DNA of 17,330 nt from an uncultured Clostridia bacterium (GTDB lineage Bacteria; Bacillota; Clostridia; Christensenellales; Borkfalkiaceae): NCBI GenBank assembly GCA_934254755.1, contig CAKQMM010000006.1, positions 1 through 17,330 of the forward strand. Reading direction: 5' to 3'. Of this stretch, positions 13,837 through 17,330 are shown one piece after another; the first letter of the stretch is position 1, and each line of letters opens with the position of its first letter. Under the pieces are notes generated by a model. That model saw only the letters and a program-made list of their open reading frames with translations, did not search any database and was not told the DNA's origin. The position numbers were made by a program, and so were the translations under genes.

Positions 13837-14808
13837 TCACAAAAAAACCATAAAAACGAGGGGTATCGTAAGGACGGATAAGACGTGTGATATAAGCGCC
13901 ATGCCCGCCGCAAGCGACGTGTCCTTCCCGTAAGCAGTGGGAATTACGACGGTGTTTAAGCCGAGCGGCATCGAAACGTAACAAATCATAACGAGCATAT
14001 ATACGCCCGTTCCAAACGGCGTGAGTTTTAAAATAAAGCCGAACAAAAACGGCAAAATTATAAGCCTTAACGCCGTTACGATATAGAGCGACGGCATTTT
14101 AAGCACCGGTTTTAAGTCGTATTTCGCAACGACGAGCCCCGTTAAAAGCATCGCGAGCGGCGACATGCAGTTGCCCGCCTGTTTAACCGTTTCGGTTATA
14201 AATTTAGGTAAAATCGCGCCGAGCCCGCTCACCCCTATAATTATACCCGCCAAAACGGCGATAAACATGGGGTTGATGAAAGGTTTAATTTTCTTTTTAA
14301 ACTTTTCTTTTTTAGTAAGAGCCGCTTCGCCGCTTTCAGCCGTTTCGTCCTTCGGAATTAAAAGATAGGGTATCATCCAGCCGTATAAAGCGACTTGCGC
14401 AGGGAGCGTGAACAGCAAATAGTCGGTTAAAAATTGCGGATATAACGCCTTTATGACGGCTATACCCATAAACGAAAAGTTTGCAAAACACAGCCCGTAA
14501 GCGTAAGTTTTGCGGATAAAATCGTCCTTTGACGTGAATTTTGCGATTATTAAGCCGAGCGCGATAGTCACCGCCGCCACGACGAGCCCGAAAAGAATGA
14601 GCCGCCACGAAGTTTTAATATATTCGACCGTGCAGTTTTGCATAAACGTGGATAGCACCACCGCCGGCACGAACAAGTTGTTTTCGAGTTTAGAAATAAC
14701 GCCCGCGCCGCTTTCGGGCACGATTTTCGTTTTTTGTAAAATAAAGCCGATTGCTATAAACAAAAAAAGCACAAGCATCTGGCTTAAAGTAGAAGTAAAC
14801 AGTTCCAT
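13837..14808 (-). CDS. Auxin efflux carrier (AEC) family transporter
   Basis: A 323-residue membrane protein of the bile/arsenite/riboflavin transporter superfamily, AEC family (Pfam Mem_trans), a usual length. About ten membrane helices occur in two sets of five split by a basic, charged cytoplasmic loop (KKEKFKKKIKP, near 165-176). Family hallmarks are NLFVPAVVLSTF in helix 2, NFSFMGIAV around 110-118, INPMFIAVLAGIIIG at the start of the second half and MPLGLNTVVIPTAYGKD near the end. Bacterial members export or take up organic acids such as malate; the substrate here is unknown. The ATG has only a weak GGGA site. It is followed by a terminator and stands alone. No clear promoter is seen upstream. 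Confidence 0.9.
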   Translation of the reverse strand: MELFTSTLSQMLVLFLFIAIGFILQKTKIVPESGAGVISKLENNLFVPAVVLSTFMQNCTVEYIKTSWRLILFGLVVAAVTIALGLIIAKFTSKDDFIRKTYAYGLCFANFSFMGIAVIKALYPQFLTDYLLFTLPAQVALYGWMIPYLLIPKDETAESGEAALTKKEKFKKKIKPFINPMFIAVLAGIIIGVSGLGAILPKFITETVKQAGNCMSPLAMLLTGLVVAKYDLKPVLKMPSLYIVTALRLIILPFLFGFILKLTPFGTGVYMLVMICYVSMPLGLNTVVIPTAYGKDTSLAAGMALISHVLSVLTIPLVFMVFL

Positions 14809-15049
14809 ATTTTATCCCGCGTATAGTTAATACCCGTAAAGTTTATCACAACGCGGCTTTTTAAGCAAACAAAACGGCGGCAAACGCCGAAATTTTGCAA
14901 GCGACGATTTCAACCGCTCGCTATCCACGGCGTGTCGTCGAGGCGCCGCCCCCTACCAATCACTATCCACTCCATTATATATTGAAAAGGGGGTGTAAAC
15001 GGCGTGAAAATAAAGTATTGTGAAATTAAAAAAATTGTCGTTTTTTCGT
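14809..15049. other. Intergenic stretch with unexplained inverted repeats, no gene seen
   Basis: No convincing reading frame. It holds CGGCG/CGCCG (14875-14879, 14885-14889) flanked by AAAA and TTTT; CGACGA (14902-14907) with TCGTCG (14935-14940), enclosing CCG and CGG; and CCCCCT with AGGGGG (about 14949-14954 and 14988-14993), reinforced by CAAT/ATTG, around a loop containing ATTATATA. On the minus strand GTGGATAG occurs twice (once in each of the latter two). The patch is more GC-rich than other spacers here. It could be a repeat element, a small RNA or binding sites. Confidence 0.35.
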
Positions 15050-15078
15050 TTGACAAAAAAACTTTTATCGTATAAACT
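15050..15078 (+). promoter_or_regulatory. Promoter of the purine salvage operon
   Basis: A consensus TTGACA (15050-15055) is followed by TATAAA at 15071-15076 (15-base spacer) or TAAACT at 15073-15078 (17-base spacer). Transcription should start near 15083-15085, just before the riboswitch. Confidence 0.7.
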
Positions 15079-15099
15079 GTAAGCATAAATTGAATATTG

Positions 15100-15168
15100 C
15101 CAATATATCTACGGATAAATTAAGGGCCCGTAAGTTTCTACCGCAACGCCGCAAGTTGCGACTATTGG
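15100..15168 (+). promoter_or_regulatory. Purine riboswitch aptamer (guanine/xanthine-type core) with enlarged loop L2
   Basis: P1 is CCAATA (15100-15105) with TATTGG (15163-15168). P2 is TACGG (15110-15114) with CCGTA (15128-15132). The joining sequence GTTTCTACC (15134-15142) is the invariant binding core. P3 is CGCAAC (15142-15147) with GTTGCG (15155-15160) around a 7-base loop GCCGCAA. The 3' joining piece GACTAT carries C at the specificity position, as in guanine sensors (adenine sensors have T). Loop L2 is 13 bases (ATAAATTAAGGGC) rather than the usual 7, as if AATTAA were inserted into the GATA-GG pattern. The downstream gene xpt agrees with purine control. Confidence 0.88.
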
Positions 15169-15215
15169 ATAATTACTCTCAGCTACTGTTTTTAGGGGTA
15201 ATGTTTTTTATTGGC

Positions 15216-15243
15216 AAACAAGTTATTTTTAACTTGTTTTTTT
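15216..15243 (+). terminator. Riboswitch-controlled terminator before xpt
   Basis: AAACAAGTTA (15216-15225) pairs with TAACTTGTTT (15230-15239), a perfect 10-bp stem with loop TTTT, running into T residues to 15243. Position between aptamer and xpt marks it as the expression platform. A possible anti-terminator is ACTGTTT (15185-15191) pairing with AAACAAGT (15216-15223) with one bulged A. TATTGG at 15209-15214 repeats the 3' strand of P1 and could compete for CCAATA. Confidence 0.85.
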
Positions 15244-15276
15244 CAATTTTTAAATTCTTTTACTGAAGGAACGGTT

Positions 15277-15852
15277 ATGAAGTATCTGGAACAAAAAATT
15301 TTAACCGAAGGTAAGATTTTGGACGGCGGCATTTTAAAGGTCGACGGATTTTTGAACCACCGGATGGACGTAGCCTGCCTTAATACCCTCGGCAAAGAAA
15401 TATACGAACATTATAAAAACTGCAACGTAAACAAGATTCTGACCGTCGAAGCGTCGGGGATCGGGATCGCGTGTATTACGGCGCAGTTTTTTAATTGCAA
15501 AGTTTTGGTCGCAAAAAAGCATAAATCGCTCAATATTTCTAACGACGTTTACTTTTCGAAAGTGTTCTCTTTCACCCATAAAACCGAAAACACGATTATG
15601 GTTTCGAAAGAATATTTAAACGCGGAAGACAACGTTTTGATAGTGGACGACTTTTTAGCGAACGGCAACGCGTGCTTAGGTCTTATAGATATCGTCAAGC
15701 AAGCGGGCGGCACCGTTAAAGGGATAAGCTGCTGCGTTGAAAAGACATATCAGGGCGGATATCAAAAACTCGTCGACCTTGGGTACGACGTTTACTCGCT
15801 TGCCCGCATCCAAAAAATGGAAGACGGGAAAATCGAGTTCGTTAAAGATTAA
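15277..15852 (+). CDS. xpt: Xanthine phosphoribosyltransferase
   Basis: A 191-residue enzyme (Bacillus Xpt is 194) that joins xanthine to PRPP to make XMP in purine salvage, in the cytoplasm. Features: LKVDGFLNH (20-28), VEASGIGIA (57-65), the ARKHKSL-like AKKHKSL (79-85) and the PRPP-binding VLIVDDFLANGNA (120-132), then SLARIQKMEDGKIEF at the end. The frame extends upstream to 15211, but that part runs through the terminator hairpin; ATG 15277 has GAAGGA upstream and matches family starts. It is first in an operon under the riboswitch. No terminator separates it from the BMP lipoprotein gene, which starts 77 bases later. Confidence 0.96.
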   Translation: MKYLEQKILTEGKILDGGILKVDGFLNHRMDVACLNTLGKEIYEHYKNCNVNKILTVEASGIGIACITAQFFNCKVLVAKKHKSLNISNDVYFSKVFSFTHKTENTIMVSKEYLNAEDNVLIVDDFLANGNACLGLIDIVKQAGGTVKGISCCVEKTYQGGYQKLVDLGYDVYSLARIQKMEDGKIEFVKD

Positions 15853-15858
15853 GTTAAA

Positions 15859-15918
15859 ACCGCTTGCGCGACTTACGCGGCGGTAATATAAAAGCAAATA
15901 ATTTGCCAAAAAGGCAAA
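15859..15918 (+). other. Two stem-loops between xpt and the BMP lipoprotein gene
   Basis: First, ACCGC (15859-15863) with GCGGT (15880-15884) and inner GCG/CGC. Second, TTTGCC (15902-15907) with GGCAAA (15913-15918) around five A residues, ending directly at the CGGAGG ribosome site (15919-15924). Neither is followed by T residues, so read-through is expected. They may be processing or stability elements that set different levels for the enzyme and the binding lipoprotein. Confidence 0.55.
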
Positions 15919-15929
15919 CGGAGGTATTT

Positions 15930-17123
15930 ATGAAGAAGTTTATAACTATGTTGCTCGCTGCTTCCTTAGCAGTCTGCTCACTCGGCGCGCTTACCGCATG
16001 CGGAAGCAGCGATAACGTTGCCGCGCTTATCTGCTTACACGGCGATAACTCGTCTTACGATAAGAACTTTATCGACGCGTTTAAAGAAGCGTGCAAGGTT
16101 GAAGGCTTAACCGAAAAGCAATACACCATAGTAACCAACATTCCCGAAGAAGGCAATAAATGCTACAAAAAAGCAAAACGCTTTGCTAAAAAGGGTTATA
16201 AAGTAGTATTTGCAGATTCCTTCGGCCACGAAGCGGCTATGCTTAAAGCGGCTAAAGAATTTAAAGACACCGAATTCTGCCACGCAACCGGCACCACGGC
16301 TCACACCGAAAAAGTTGCCAACTTCCATAACGCTTTCGCTTCCATTTACGAAGGCAGATATTTAGCGGGCGTTGCGGCAGGTATGAAACTTAAAGAAATG
16401 GGCGAAACCAAAATGGGTTACGTAGGCGCATATCCGTACGCTGAAGTTATCTCCGGCTACACCTCCTTCTACCTCGGCGCGAGATCCGTCGTTGATAACG
16501 TTACTATGGACGTAACCTACACCAACTCTTGGTACGATGAAACGGCTGAAAAGAACGCCGCTTTAAAACTTATTGAAAAAGGCGCGAAACTCGTTTCCGG
16601 CCACGCTGACTCGATGGGTGTTCCCACCGCGTGCAAAGAAAAGAACGTTCCCAACGTGTTCTACAACGGCGTAAACCCCAACACCGACACTTTCGTTATC
16701 GCTTCCAAAATCAACTGGCAGCCCTACTTCCAGCTTATGATTCGTAAAGCATTAGGCAAAGAAACGGCTATCCCCACCGATTACACCGGCACCTTAGCAA
16801 CCGATTCCGTACAGGTAACCGCTCTCGGCGGAGCTGCTGCGGCAGGCACTCAGGATAAACTCAACGAAGTTAAAGCTCAGCTTATAAGCGGCGAACTTAA
16901 AGTGTTCGACTGCTCGAAATTCACCGTTAAAACCGCTGCCGCAACCAACAAGAGCATCACTATGGACGCTGACGGTCACCTTACCCAGTATAAAGCGGAC
17001 GTAAACACCGACGAAGCTTTCACCCCCGACACGGACGTCGTTGAAAACGGCATCTTCCTTGAAAGCAGCAAGCGTTCGGCACCCTACTTCGATATCGTAA
17101 TCGACGGTATAACGATTATCTAA
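15930..17123 (+). CDS. BMP-family substrate-binding lipoprotein, probable nucleoside ABC importer
   Basis: A 397-residue lipoprotein of the BMP/PnrA/Med family, which binds purine nucleosides for ABC import in characterised members. Residues 1-23 are a lipoprotein signal with a good lipobox LTAC and Cys24. The mature part has the periplasmic-binding-protein fold: DKNFIDAFKEA near the start, GYKVVFADSFGHEAAM, FHNAFASIYEGRYLAGVAAGM, KMGYVGAYPYAEVISGYTSF and YTNSWYDETAEKNAA, all typical of the family, and WQPYF later. ATG 15930 with GGAGG six bases upstream is preferred over the in-frame ATG 15864, which lies in a hairpin. The ATPase gene follows, and xpt precedes, which supports a purine substrate. 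It is a little longer than usual (about 350), the extra being at the C-terminus. Confidence 0.93.
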   Translation: MKKFITMLLAASLAVCSLGALTACGSSDNVAALICLHGDNSSYDKNFIDAFKEACKVEGLTEKQYTIVTNIPEEGNKCYKKAKRFAKKGYKVVFADSFGHEAAMLKAAKEFKDTEFCHATGTTAHTEKVANFHNAFASIYEGRYLAGVAAGMKLKEMGETKMGYVGAYPYAEVISGYTSFYLGARSVVDNVTMDVTYTNSWYDETAEKNAALKLIEKGAKLVSGHADSMGVPTACKEKNVPNVFYNGVNPNTDTFVIASKINWQPYFQLMIRKALGKETAIPTDYTGTLATDSVQVTALGGAAAAGTQDKLNEVKAQLISGELKVFDCSKFTVKTAAATNKSITMDADGHLTQYKADVNTDEAFTPDTDVVENGIFLESSKRSAPYFDIVIDGITII

Positions 17124-17150
17124 GGCTTAAAAACAAAATAAACGCATACG

Positions 17151-17171
17151 GGCGGAGTTTTTTACTCCGCC
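17151..17171 (+). other. Stem-loop after the BMP gene
   Basis: GGCGGAGT (17151-17158) pairs with ACTCCGCC (17164-17171) around five T residues. TTACGG follows, not a T tract, so it is probably a stability or partial-stop element between the abundant binding protein and the ATPase rather than a full terminator. Confidence 0.6.
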
Positions 17172-17229
17172 TTACGGCGTTTAAAATAGCAACTTTTTTA
17201 CCCGAACACTTAACCGAGAAACACCCCCA

Positions 17230-17247
17230 TTTGCGTAAAAACGCAAA
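17230..17247 (+). other. Stem-loop upstream of the ABC ATPase ribosome site
   Basis: TTTGCGT (17230-17236) pairs with ACGCAAA (17241-17247) around AAAA, four bases before CGGAG. It resembles the TTTGCC/GGCAAA hairpin in front of the BMP gene. Confidence 0.55.
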
Positions 17248-17261
17248 ACAACGGAGATAAA

Positions 17262-17330
17262 ATGCAGAACAATCAGGTTGCCATAGAACTTAAAAACATT
17301 ACGAAAACATTCGGCGACGTCGTTGCCAAC
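17262..17330 (+). CDS. ABC transporter ATP-binding protein, N-terminus only
   Basis: Only 23 codons are in the window. After MQNNQ comes VAIELKNITKTFGDVVAN, the standard first strand and aromatic A-loop region (ITKTFG) of ABC ATPases. Walker A lies beyond the edge. The start has CGGAGA upstream (from about 17252). Next to a BMP lipoprotein the expected product is a two-ATPase-domain nucleoside importer subunit of the NupO/RbsA type, likely followed by two permease genes; that is from family context, not seen here. Confidence 0.82.
   Translation, partial: MQNNQVAIELKNITKTFGDVVAN

Noticed and set aside
15211..15276. Upstream in-frame start for xpt
   Set aside because: The added codons translate the terminator hairpin and T tract of the riboswitch; the family start and ribosome site are at 15277.
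17151..17171. Hairpin after the BMP gene as a full terminator
   Set aside because: No T tract follows and an ABC ATPase gene in the same direction comes 90 bases later, so a complete stop is unlikely.

Overview
The window looks like a chromosomal segment from a Bacillota (Firmicutes) bacterium, probably an uncultured Clostridia member. The grounds are strong AGGAGG-type ribosome sites, sigma-A type promoters with AT-rich spacers, a purine riboswitch ahead of xpt, lipoproteins with Gram-positive style signal peptides, and gene families typical of Clostridia (DUF1934, HI0933-like and COG2509 flavoproteins, DUF5050-like propellers). The taxonomic placement is inference. I saw no tRNA, rRNA, CRISPR array, transposase or phage gene.

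Layout. (1) 1-2377, minus strand: a tightly overlapped cluster, DUF1934-like protein > MBL-fold hydrolase > transcription terminator Rho. The window edge cuts the Rho C-terminus. A promoter and a 16-bp direct repeat lie in its leader. (2) 2421-5263, minus: two FAD-binding oxidoreductases, HI0933/BaiN-like then COG2509-like, joined by an ATGA stop/start overlap. They are read from a promoter whose spacer holds a perfect 19-bp palindrome. (3) 5273-7269, plus: a membrane-anchored protein with a long Ala/Lys/Thr/Pro linker and a DUF1508 pair, then a six-helix AmiS/UreI-like membrane protein, each with its own terminator. (4) 7331-7525, plus: an intergenic unit with promoter, long rod-shaped inverted repeats and intrinsic terminator, read here as a previously unnamed structured RNA. 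(5) 7596-11477, plus: an operator-like repeat, an XRE regulator with a zinc-ribbon-like motif and membrane helices, then a 940-residue surface lipoprotein with three MBG/Ig-like repeats and a propeller-like C-terminal region. (6) 11532-13754, minus: glutamine-dependent NAD synthetase with an N-terminal XRE helix-turn-helix domain, preceded by an inverted repeat lying on its own promoter. (7) 13837-14808, minus: an auxin-efflux-carrier family transporter. (8) 15050-17330, plus: a purine salvage operon with variant purine riboswitch, xpt, a BMP-family nucleoside-binding lipoprotein, and the start of its ABC ATPase.

How the parts fit. The clearest functional unit is the last: a riboswitch with a guanine/xanthine-type core should control both purine base phosphoribosylation (Xpt) and probable nucleoside import (BMP lipoprotein plus ABC ATPase). 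The most unusual items are the HTH-NAD synthetase fusion with its candidate autoregulatory operator, and the candidate structured RNA at 7363-7525, whose four repeated arms allow two alternative folds. Several genes also share a stem-loop placed just upstream of the Shine-Dalgarno sequence, possibly a 5'-end stabilising arrangement.
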